Below are positions 1-7,531 of a stretch of 64,000 nucleotides of DNA, one piece after another; the stretch's first letter is position 1, and each line of letters opens with the position of its first letter. The notes under the pieces are model-generated. The model did no database searches and was not told the origin of the DNA. It saw nothing but the letters and a program-made list of their open reading frames with translations. This DNA is from Niastella sp. Lineage in GTDB: Bacteria; Bacteroidota; Bacteroidia; Chitinophagales; Chitinophagaceae. The stretch lies in the NCBI GenBank assembly GCA_017744515.1, contig JAGIBF010000002.1, positions 62,001-126,000 of the forward strand, read 5' to 3'. A program made the position numbers and the translations under genes.

Positions 1-430
1 TATAACCGAGCCCCAACCATCCAATATTACTATAGGTTTCACCTGTTCGCCTGTCGGCCATATAATACAATCCCATCAACACCACAAAGAATGCAGTGGG
101 TATCCAATACAACCAGAATCCCGGAGGCCGTGGCGGCAATCCAAAGCAGGCGCGCACGTACATCAGCAGGCAATTGGCGCCCACGGTGCCTAATATCCAG
201 CCTGCTACTACGCCGGGGTATAAAGGATGAAAATAAATGGCCTTGGTATAAGTGGCAATGTAATAGAACAGGCTCAATGAAAACATCATCACCAGCCACG
301 CCAGTAAATTGTTCTGAATGCGATTGCTTTTATGTCGCCATAAAACAATCGACAGTATTATGCCCTGCGCGCCCGCCATCAGGAACAGCAACTTGAGAAA
401 GTCTGGCAAAATAAACATCGAGTCGGTCAT
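1..430 (-). CDS. AraC-type regulator with membrane N-terminus (partial)
   Basis: This frame opens with ATG at 430 and runs off the left edge of the window, so 143 residues are visible and the C-terminus is missing. The visible part is almost all membrane: hydrophobic segments lie at about residues 13-31, 41-59, 74-93 and 105-123. A short N-terminal stretch with a GAQG motif, then a basic RHKSNR turn before the second helix, resembles the multi-helix sensor half of Bacteroidota AraC-family regulators that carry their DNA-binding domain at the C-terminus. That domain would lie outside the window, so the regulator call is inferred from the membrane half only. Another polytopic membrane protein is possible. 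It shares strand with the LytTR gene upstream. Confidence 0.5.
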   Translation of the reverse strand, partial: MTDSMFILPDFLKLLFLMAGAQGIILSIVLWRHKSNRIQNNLLAWLVMMFSLSLFYYIATYTKAIYFHPLYPGVVAGWILGTVGANCLLMYVRACFGLPPRPPGFWLYWIPTAFFVVLMGLYYMADRRTGETYSNIGWLGLGY

Positions 431-547
431 ACCCCTGATTCTAATACTACCTTGTACTATTTTACCCGGCAATATTAGAAAGAATGACCTGAATGTGCTG
501 TTGCTACAAAGTTATTTTTAACCGGTCCTGTAAAAGGTACCCGGCTT

Positions 548-1075
548 TTATTCGCCCAGCCAGGTTTTAAAACTATTCACCCGCTCCCGGCTGATCACGA
601 TGCTTTCTGTGGCGCCCGGTTCTATTTCTATTTTCAGCTTACCATTGAACCACACTAATATTTTGGTGATGGCCGCATGACTTACCATGTATTTTCTGCT
701 TGCGCGGAAAAAAAGGGCCGGTGAAATCATCTCCTCAATCTCTGTAATGGTAAAGGACAACATATACTCCTTGTTATCATGGGTCCGGGCAAAGCAGAGC
801 TTGTCTTTTGAATAAAAATACCGGATATCACTCACCGGCACGGGAATAAACTGATGCCCTCTTCTTACCAGGAAACGGTTGCGGTATGCCGGCTCTTGTT
901 TCTTTTCTGTTCCCAGCAATTGCAGCAGTTCCTGCAATTGGGTCGTCAGGTTCGTCGAGTTTAAAGAGGGCTCTTTACGGGAAGCAATGGGTTGTGTAGT
1001 GGTTTCTGCTGTGTGCCGGAATGACATTTTCCGCATGGCTTGCTCACTTGTTCTTGTTGTTAACACGTTGCTCAT
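548..1075 (-). CDS. LytTR-domain DNA-binding protein without receiver domain
   Basis: The protein has 175 residues. Residues about 65-172 form a LytTR DNA-binding domain, with the typical FLVRRGHQFIPVPVSDIRYF strand at its start and an FFRASRKYMVSHAAI segment in the middle. Bacteroidota LytTR proteins are usually response regulators with a receiver domain of about 120 residues in front. Here the first 60 residues are polar, rich in Thr, Ser and Gln, and contain no receiver features such as the phospho-acceptor Asp. It probably binds DNA as an orphan regulator without phosphorylation control. No histidine kinase gene lies nearby in the window. The domain call is secure; its target is unknown. 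Confidence 0.82.
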   Translation of the reverse strand: MSNVLTTRTSEQAMRKMSFRHTAETTTQPIASRKEPSLNSTNLTTQLQELLQLLGTEKKQEPAYRNRFLVRRGHQFIPVPVSDIRYFYSKDKLCFARTHDNKEYMLSFTITEIEEMISPALFFRASRKYMVSHAAITKILVWFNGKLKIEIEPGATESIVISRERVNSFKTWLGE

Positions 1076-1268
1076 GGCTTAGTTTTTTGACCCTCCAAAG
1101 TTCTTTCATTGGGCCATCAACCACTTTTTTGCAGGCGTAAAACGCGTAAACCATTATAATCATTCACGCGAAAGATTCCTTTCGTGCCGGCATATCTTCA
1201 ATCGACCCGGAAAAGCCGGGGTAACTGGGTAGCACCTGAGAATGACAAAATGGCTCTTTTACCTACCT

Positions 1269-1297
1269 AAAAAGAGCAGGTGGTAGAAACCACCTGC
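1269..1297 (-). terminator. Intrinsic terminator after the first susD
   Basis: Read on the minus strand this is GCAGGTGGT, loop TTCT, ACCACCTGC followed by TCTTTTT. It lies about 145 bp past the susD stop and would end the susCD transcript. It is part of the structured repeat. Confidence 0.65.
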
Positions 1298-1389
1298 GAG
1301 TCACATGAGAAAAATTCTGTTACCGCAACTTTAGACACTCCGGGAATAAGTTGCGATAGCCAAACCAAACGCTGCTAACATTCCCGGAG
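1269..1389. repeat. Structured intergenic repeat, copy 1
   Basis: This block matches 6504-6620 in the same orientation. Its parts in order are an A-run, a perfect 9-bp hairpin with an AGAA loop (1276-1297), a 20-nt block starting AGTCACATGAG (1299-1318), a second stem CGCAACT/AGTTGCG (1324-1330 with 1349-1355), and a shared CCCGGAG end. The hairpin differs between copies by one compensated base pair (A-T here, G-C there), so pairing is being kept. The 20-nt block equals the start region of the susC gene at 16100-19318. The two copies bracket the first susCD pair. Confidence 0.85.
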
Positions 1390-1411
1390 AAGTAGTTATT
1401 GTGCGCTGAAG

Positions 1412-1434
1412 CCTTCGACAGGCTCAGGCTGACA
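1412..1434. repeat. Small palindromic intergenic motif
   Basis: The stretch reads CCTTCGACAGGCTCAGG and continues to TGACA; with the preceding bases it forms a short AGCCT/AGGCT hairpin. It sits 7 bp from the susD stop. Motifs of this wording are often scattered in bacterial intergenic regions, but this window holds only one copy, so repeat status is from general knowledge. Confidence 0.3.
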
Positions 1435-1440
1435 AAGTCG

Positions 1441-2955
1441 TTATCCGTTTTGGTCGGTGCCCGGATTCAATGTCTTATTGGAATCGAATTCTTTTTGGGG
1501 GATCTTCAGGATGAACCGGTTGTCATTAGCCGGGATGTTGAACCTGTAGGCCGCCGGGTGGTTACCGGTTCTGATGAGCGGCAGCTGCCGGCGCTTGGCG
1601 TCGAGGAAGTCAAAGCCGAGCTCTCCATAAAACTCTTTCCTTCGCTCCAGCAATATCTCGGTAACCAGCGCCGCTCCTGTATTCCCTGAGGCTGCGGCCG
1701 CAGGGTCACGGTCCTTTTGCACGGTCAGCAACACAGTGCCGGCATCTGCTTCGGCCAGCTCGGCTTTTGCTTCTGCTTCGATCAGGTACATCTCTGCCAC
1801 CCGCATCATAGGCAATGCTTCGTTGAACCAGGTTTCTTTCAAAGGCACGACATCGCCATTGATCAGTTGTATCTCGTCGGCTGAAGGGCTGCCAAACTTA
1901 TTGGTAGAAAATCTTTGTGCACTGGCAGGATTGCTACTGGTGAGGTAGAATGTGTTGCGCACATCCGTATTGGAAAAGGTGGCTACCAATGTGGAGTTCA
2001 CAAACAGGTTATCATAGCCATTCCCCGTCTTTTCAAAAAATGAACTGGGCGTACCATAATACAGTGATTGTCCGCCAATGTCGGAAGCCTGCGGAAAACC
2101 CCAGATCACTTCTGATGATGCAAGATCACCAAAGCCATTGGAATAAGAAGGGGCATCGAGTGTATATCCTACTCTTGCTTTCTGCGCCGCATTCTTTGCA
2201 TCGGCCCAACGCCTTTGCTCCAGGTATATACGGGCGGCCATACCCCAGGCTACATTGATATTGATATCACTTTTAAGCAGTCTGCCGGTACCCAGGTTTT
2301 GGGTAGCAAATTCTATATCAGCATTGATCTGGTCATACACCTGCTTAATAGTACCACGCGGCTTTCCTTCATTCCCGATACTCGTAGGTTCTGTATATAA
2401 AGGAACGCCCGGTGCGTTGGGGTCTTTGGCAATGGTGTGCTGGAACTCACGGATGATCTCGAAATACAACCAGGCACGCAAAGCTTTCGCTTCTGCTTCC
2501 AGCACTTTTTTATCCGCTGCCGAAATGCTGGTACTCAGGGTCACTCCTTCTATGAGGGTATTAACCTGGTTCACATGCTCGTAAAAAAATCCCCAGGTAA
2601 AAATGGTGCGGCGATAAGCCGGCTCCCGGTTCTCGTGGCGGTAGTCGAATTGATAATTTCCACCCGGATTCACTATATCAGTCCCCTTGTTGATGCGGGC
2701 CAGATTAATGGAATTATACCCCCAGGTATCAGTAAGCCCGCCCGCTGTATTGTCAAGGTTAGCCCACTGCCTGCGCATATTGCGGTAAATACCGGTGAAA
2801 TAGGAACGTACGCCATTGACTGATTTAAAAACGTCGACATCAGAGACAGCATCGGTAGGTTTGGGATCGGTAATGAAATCTTTTTTACAACCCACACCGG
2901 CAATACCTACAATCGCCAGCAGTATAAAGAGTTGTTGTATAGTATATCGTTTCAT
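1441..2955 (-). CDS. SusD/RagB family outer-membrane lipoprotein
   Basis: SusD-type proteins are surface lipoproteins that form a lid over the SusC transporter and help bind the nutrient. The chosen start gives MKRYTIQQL, a signal peptide and a lipobox ending GVGC (Cys about 23). A second ATG two codons upstream (2961) is equally possible; the longer frame reaching 3045 overlaps the end of susC and is rejected. The product is about 504 residues, normal for the classical RagB/SusD class, with the usual tetratricopeptide-like region (EAEAKALRAWLYFEI) and a C-terminal segment near RRKEFYGELGFDFLDAKRR. It follows susC after about 22 bp, so the two are co-transcribed. The substrate cannot be told, because no enzyme gene accompanies the pair. 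Confidence 0.92.
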   Translation of the reverse strand: MKRYTIQQLFILLAIVGIAGVGCKKDFITDPKPTDAVSDVDVFKSVNGVRSYFTGIYRNMRRQWANLDNTAGGLTDTWGYNSINLARINKGTDIVNPGGNYQFDYRHENREPAYRRTIFTWGFFYEHVNQVNTLIEGVTLSTSISAADKKVLEAEAKALRAWLYFEIIREFQHTIAKDPNAPGVPLYTEPTSIGNEGKPRGTIKQVYDQINADIEFATQNLGTGRLLKSDININVAWGMAARIYLEQRRWADAKNAAQKARVGYTLDAPSYSNGFGDLASSEVIWGFPQASDIGGQSLYYGTPSSFFEKTGNGYDNLFVNSTLVATFSNTDVRNTFYLTSSNPASAQRFSTNKFGSPSADEIQLINGDVVPLKETWFNEALPMMRVAEMYLIEAEAKAELAEADAGTVLLTVQKDRDPAAAASGNTGAALVTEILLERRKEFYGELGFDFLDAKRRQLPLIRTGNHPAAYRFNIPANDNRFILKIPQKEFDSNKTLNPGTDQNG

Positions 2956-2977
2956 GATCATTTTGTTTAAGCGTTCT

Positions 2978-5900
2978 TTAGAAATTAAGTTCCAATCCGG
3001 CTGAAATGATCTTGAATACAGATGATTGCGGCCGCGATGTTCCATCTACATCTGTTTCGGGATCGGCTCCTTTCTTCAGCCTGCTCCAGGTACCGATATT
3101 ATCGGCCTGTACGTAGAACCGTGCATTCTTGACGATCTTGCGACTCTTGTCGGGATTGAAGGTAAAGCCAAGGGTGATGTTGCGCAGGCGTACATAGTCG
3201 CCATCATAGAGGAAGCGGGTTGAACGCTGGTTGATATCAGTGTTGTTTACATCGAGCCGGGGCACATTGGTAATATCGCCCGCCTTCTGCCACCGGTTGA
3301 GAACATCTGTATGCAGCTGATCGCCAAAGCTGGCGGTGAAGCCATGCATTAAACCTCCATATTCGGCATCATACGTCTTTCCGCCCAAAGCGAAGTTGAG
3401 CAACACGCTAAGATCAAAATGCTTGTAGTTAAAAGTGTTGGTCCAGCCGCCTGTTACCTTGGGTAAAGCACTTCCTACATAATACCGGGTAGCATCTGCA
3501 TAGGTGTTGACGATTATCTTTTTGCCAGTGGGGTTGCCAGAACCATCCTTCTCATCGGCATACCATTGTGGATCTCCTGTCGCGGGATCAACACCAGCCC
3601 ATTCAGGCATAAAGAAGTCGAAGAATGACCTGCCCACTTCACGCTGGTAAGCACCGGCCAGCAGTTTTTCCTGCGGCAGTTTCGTGATTTTGTTCTTTAC
3701 AAAGGAAGCGTTGATGATAGAGTTCCACTCGAAGTTTTTCTTGCTGATGGCGCGCGCATTGATGCTGAACTCTACGCCAGAGTTGATCACGGTACCAATA
3801 TTATCATCCACTGATGGGATACCACCAGAAAACACAAGTGGCCTATTGAACAGCAGGTCGATGGATTCTTTTCTGAAATAATCCACGCTACCGGTGATCC
3901 TGTTCTTCCAGATGGCAAAGTCCACTCCGACATCCAGGTTGCCTTGTTTCTCCCAGCGGATAGAAGGGTTGCCTAATTGATCGAGGTAGATACCGGGATT
4001 GTTCAGGTTGTCATAGCCACCACTAAATGTGCTGAGGTAAGGGAAATAACTGGTGAGCCGGTTGTTGCCCACTTCTCCATAAGATGCGCGGAACTTCAGG
4101 AAGTTGATGAAAGTTGCTTCCTTCATGAATTCCTCGTCGCTCAGCAACCAAGATACACCTACCGCCGGGAAGAAGCCCCATTGGTTGCCTTCTGCAAAAC
4201 GGGATGATCCATCCCAGCGCACTGTTACTTCCGCGAAATACTTTCCTTTGTAATCATACTTCAGACGGCCGAGATAACTGTTGATGGTTTCAGTGGTAGT
4301 ACCGCTGCTCAATGCTTCTGTAGTGGCAGCAACTCCCAACTCTGTAAGACCGGAGAAAGGAAAGGCTACCTTCTGGCCAGAGAGTGTTTTAAACTCATAT
4401 TTATATGCTTCTGTGCTGGCCATCACATCGATGTTGTGGTCGCCAAAAGAACGCGTGTAGTTCAGCATGTTGTTCCACGTCCAGGATGTGGTGATATCAT
4501 TCTGGCGCTGCGACCGGCCACCAACATTCTGACCGTTTCCAAAGTCGGGCGTTTCATAGCTCAACGTTTCGAAGAAATACTTATCGATGCCAAAGCTGCT
4601 CCTGAACTTAAATCCTTTGGCCAACTTGATATCTGCATATGTATTCAGGTTGGTGAGGTAGCGCTTGCGTGATTCTGTATTCACCAACGTAGTAGCTACG
4701 AGATTGGAAGGCTGCAGTGAATTCCTGTTCACGTTAACCGTCCTTGTAGCATCAGGATTACCAAAATCATAAATCCGGTTGCCATCTGCATCCAGCAATT
4801 CCTCGCCATTCTCTCCGCGCTTGTACACGGGATAGATGGACGACATGGTGCGGATGTATTGTATCGTGTTCTCGAAGTTGGTGCCTGCCTGATCAGGATA
4901 ATTCTGACTGGAGAATACAAAGGAAGTACGTGCTCCTAACTCCAGCCAGTCATTCAGGTTGCTGGTATAATTGAAACGTGCGTTGATACGATCAAACTTG
5001 GAAGTAATCACGTATCCTTCCTGCGAAAGATAGCCGGTTGAAAAGAAATACCGTGACTGATCGCCGCCGCCGGAAACGGAAAGGTTCACATCACGGCGCA
5101 GGGCATTGGTGCGGGTGAGTTCTTTGGTCCAGTCGGTATTCCACAACAGGTTGGTGCCAGGCACCAGCTTCCCATCTGTACCCACTGGTTTGGCAATACC
5201 AAATGGGTTGTACTTGATCTCCGATACGAGATCATCGGTAGCTACCTGAGTAGGGTTAGCTATACCTGCATCGATATTCAGGTTGCGCAATGCTTCCCAG
5301 CCCAGCTCAAACATTTGCTGTGAGTTTACAAAGCTGTACTCAGGCAATGCGCGCGAGGCCAACCCAAATGTTGAACTGAGGGTAATAGAAGGTGCTGCTC
5401 CCTTCTTACCACGTTTTGTATTGATGAGGATAACGCCTGCGGCTGCACGGCTGCCATACAGCGCTGTAGCTGTACCATCTTTAAGTACTGAGAAATTTTC
5501 GATGTCATTGGGGTTGATCATGTTCAGATTGCCATCGAAAGGAATACCGTCTAATACCAGTAAAGGCTCTGCACTGGCATTCAGTGAAGCGATACCGCGA
5601 ATACGTATCTGCGGGTTATCACCGGGCTGACCGGAATTGTTGACGACCATTACACCAGCGGCGGTTCCTTGCAAGGCCTGGCCTACAGATGTTACCTGTT
5701 GTCTTTTAATAGCGCGTTCATCCACCACAGCTACCGAGCCGGTAACTTCTCTTTTTCGCTGGGTACCGTAGGCCACCACCACTACTTCATCGAGCTTTTT
5801 CTCTTCTGTGGTGAGGCTTACAGTCATGGTATTGCTTCTGCCAATAGATACTTCCTGTACGGTGTACCCAACATACGTAAATACCAATGTCCGGGCTGTG

Positions 5901-6094
5901 CCGGGCACGCTAAGCGAAAAGCCGCCATTGTCATTTGTTTGGGTTCCTGTGGAAGATCCTTTGATCGTAACGGAGACGCCCGGGAGGGCCATACCATTTT
6001 TATCAGTGACTTTGCCGGTTACTGTTTTGGATTGTGCCCATGCACTGCCAGTTAACAGTAACAACCATATGGCAATAAGAAAAGGTTGTCTCAT
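2978..6094 (-). CDS. SusC/RagA family TonB-linked outer-membrane protein
   Basis: The 1,038-residue product has a signal peptide (cleavage after SAWA), a carboxypeptidase-regulatory-like beta-sandwich at about 22-105 (KTVTGKVTDKNGMALPGVSV), a plug domain at about 115-230 with the SusC signature (LDEVVVVAYGTQRKREVTGS), and a TonB-dependent beta-barrel ending in an aromatic residue (LELNF). Such proteins import oligomers through the outer membrane using TonB energy together with SusD. It pairs with the susD gene just downstream. There is no N-terminal STN signalling domain, so it is not coupled to an anti-sigma factor. A perfect TAnnTTTG box lies at 6112-6119 on its strand, but no good -33 partner was found. 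Confidence 0.95.
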   Translation of the reverse strand: MRQPFLIAIWLLLLTGSAWAQSKTVTGKVTDKNGMALPGVSVTIKGSSTGTQTNDNGGFSLSVPGTARTLVFTYVGYTVQEVSIGRSNTMTVSLTTEEKKLDEVVVVAYGTQRKREVTGSVAVVDERAIKRQQVTSVGQALQGTAAGVMVVNNSGQPGDNPQIRIRGIASLNASAEPLLVLDGIPFDGNLNMINPNDIENFSVLKDGTATALYGSRAAAGVILINTKRGKKGAAPSITLSSTFGLASRALPEYSFVNSQQMFELGWEALRNLNIDAGIANPTQVATDDLVSEIKYNPFGIAKPVGTDGKLVPGTNLLWNTDWTKELTRTNALRRDVNLSVSGGGDQSRYFFSTGYLSQEGYVITSKFDRINARFNYTSNLNDWLELGARTSFVFSSQNYPDQAGTNFENTIQYIRTMSSIYPVYKRGENGEELLDADGNRIYDFGNPDATRTVNVNRNSLQPSNLVATTLVNTESRKRYLTNLNTYADIKLAKGFKFRSSFGIDKYFFETLSYETPDFGNGQNVGGRSQRQNDITTSWTWNNMLNYTRSFGDHNIDVMASTEAYKYEFKTLSGQKVAFPFSGLTELGVAATTEALSSGTTTETINSYLGRLKYDYKGKYFAEVTVRWDGSSRFAEGNQWGFFPAVGVSWLLSDEEFMKEATFINFLKFRASYGEVGNNRLTSYFPYLSTFSGGYDNLNNPGIYLDQLGNPSIRWEKQGNLDVGVDFAIWKNRITGSVDYFRKESIDLLFNRPLVFSGGIPSVDDNIGTVINSGVEFSINARAISKKNFEWNSIINASFVKNKITKLPQEKLLAGAYQREVGRSFFDFFMPEWAGVDPATGDPQWYADEKDGSGNPTGKKIIVNTYADATRYYVGSALPKVTGGWTNTFNYKHFDLSVLLNFALGGKTYDAEYGGLMHGFTASFGDQLHTDVLNRWQKAGDITNVPRLDVNNTDINQRSTRFLYDGDYVRLRNITLGFTFNPDKSRKIVKNARFYVQADNIGTWSRLKKGADPETDVDGTSRPQSSVFKIISAGLELNF

Positions 6095-6501
6095 ACAGTT
6101 AGCTTTTGTTTCAAAACTATCCTGTTGATGGCAAGCACTGAAGAGCTATTACATTCGCTACTAACGGGCTTGATAAGATGATAACGATCAATATAAACCG
6201 CTGACGTATAAAACTGCCAGCCTGTTGATGATGATGCGAATGATGAATGGTAATTATCGAATAGTTGTTATCACAATATCTATTATAAGCAAAGCAGCAG
6301 ACAATTATAGTACCTGCCTTCACTCGATAATTTTTGCTACTTACATTATCATGAACATAAATATAAGCTGGTTAGTTACTTAGGTCGTGCTGCTATGATC
6401 TTAATTATCTTGTATACGTTTTTTGTACTATATAAATGGAAAATAGTGTGGACTGCCGGTAAAGCAGCCTTCAAAGTGCATCCTTCCTTTGCGGCAGGTA
6501 C

Positions 6502-6532
6502 AAAAAAAGAGCGGGTGGTAGAAACCACCCGC
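6502..6532 (-). terminator. Intrinsic terminator after the transposase-like gene
   Basis: On the minus strand the hairpin GCGGGTGGT / ACCACCCGC is followed by TCTTTTTTT. It lies about 95 bp past the stop at 6626 and would separate that gene from susC. Confidence 0.65.
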
Positions 6533-6620
6533 GAGTCACATGAGAAAAATTCTATTACCGCAACTGTTTTGTAGTGATCCAGGGATGAGTTGCGATAGGC
6601 ATATACCGAAATCCCCGGAG
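6504..6620. repeat. Structured intergenic repeat, copy 2
   Basis: This is the partner of 1269-1389. The hairpin (6511-6532) is GCGGGTGGT / ACCACCCGC with an AGAA loop, one compensated pair different from copy 1. The block at 6534-6554 matches 21 of 21 bases with the reverse strand at 19304-19324, which is the leader and first codons of another susC. The second stem, CGCAACT / AGTTGCG (6559-6565 with 6588-6594), is kept although its loop differs. It lies 5 bp past the stop of the transposase-like gene and about 410 bp upstream of susC. Confidence 0.85.
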
Positions 6621-6625
6621 TTCGT

Positions 6626-7339
6626 TTACGTGTCGGCCTTTTGACGGACGACTTTCGAATGATGTAAAGGTTGTTTGTGTAAAATATCCAGCAACATTTC
6701 AAACAGATCTGCATCACGGTAATTGTACCGGAACTCTGTTTCTTTTACATGGAGGTACAAGGTGTTGCCGTTAAGCCCCCTGAATTTTACCAACCGGGCT
6801 TTCAGCATTCCCCAGAACAGATCTATCTCATCAATGTGCGAACGGCCTTTGGCTGTTCCGTTCATACCACCATTGAGGCGCAACAAACGCACATTGTTGA
6901 AGTCTGCAATTCCATTGTAAACATGTAAATGGTGCTTCTCTAAAAGCGCATCATCAGCATCTACCCTCCCCTTCGCCCAGTCGTACAACCAACTGGAGTC
7001 GATGCAGGGCATCTTGTCTGTGTAAATACGCTCATCCCTTTTAAAAAGGCCGTAGAAGGCTTTTTTTCCTGCATGTCCATTTGTTTCCACAGCATGGTCG
7101 AAACCATTTTCCATGGGAAGGAATGCAATGTTACCATTCTGGTAACGGAGAGGATTCTTCTCTTCGCAAAACCTGGCTATGTGTGTGCGAATGAGCTTAA
7201 AATAGGCATTCACCGTGATCCGGCTTATTCCGGAGATGTTGGCTATTTGCGTAGCGGTGAGGTCTTCGCAAAATAGTTTCAATAGCTCCCGCACTTTCCG
7301 CTCGGAAAGGTGGGCGCCTTTAAGGTATTTGTTTTTCAT
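6626..7339 (-). CDS. IS1595-type transposase homologue, apparently catalytically dead
   Basis: The 237-residue protein matches the short IS1595/IS1016-type transposases from end to end: an N-terminal helix-turn-helix (about 14-52, LTATQIANISGISRITVNAY), a central FYGLFKRD strand, and a C-terminal block with HIDEIDLFWGMLKARLVKF and LYLHVKETEFRYNYR. Active members carry VDES, SDGW and HINGIE at the three catalytic acids. Here the first two motifs cannot be found and the third reads HIDEID, with Asp in place of Glu. The frame is nevertheless intact and full length, which argues against recent decay. Inference: a domesticated DNA-binding protein, perhaps acting on the neighbouring susCD genes. 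A diverged active enzyme is possible but less likely. Confidence 0.7.
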   Translation of the reverse strand: MKNKYLKGAHLSERKVRELLKLFCEDLTATQIANISGISRITVNAYFKLIRTHIARFCEEKNPLRYQNGNIAFLPMENGFDHAVETNGHAGKKAFYGLFKRDERIYTDKMPCIDSSWLYDWAKGRVDADDALLEKHHLHVYNGIADFNNVRLLRLNGGMNGTAKGRSHIDEIDLFWGMLKARLVKFRGLNGNTLYLHVKETEFRYNYRDADLFEMLLDILHKQPLHHSKVVRQKADT

Positions 7340-7531
7340 GGCGCTAGCTGGGTGTTAAGTACGATACTTTACGTAAATAAGACAATTTTTATTATAACCA
7401 GTTTGTTAAAATATTACAAGCGGTATATGCAGGGGATGTATGCATTAATTGGCTCATCTACTTATCATGACTAACCAACTGAATGGGTAGAATAAGGTTT
7501 TGATAAGAGCAGCAAAATATGACTAAACGTG

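Noticed and set aside
6112..6119. TAnnTTTG box before the first susC as a promoter
   Set aside because: The -7 box is exact, but no TTG lies 17-23 bases upstream, so it is noted in the susC entry only and not called as a feature.
6626..7339. Complete insertion sequence
   Set aside because: No terminal inverted repeats or target duplications were seen around the frame, so only the gene is called.
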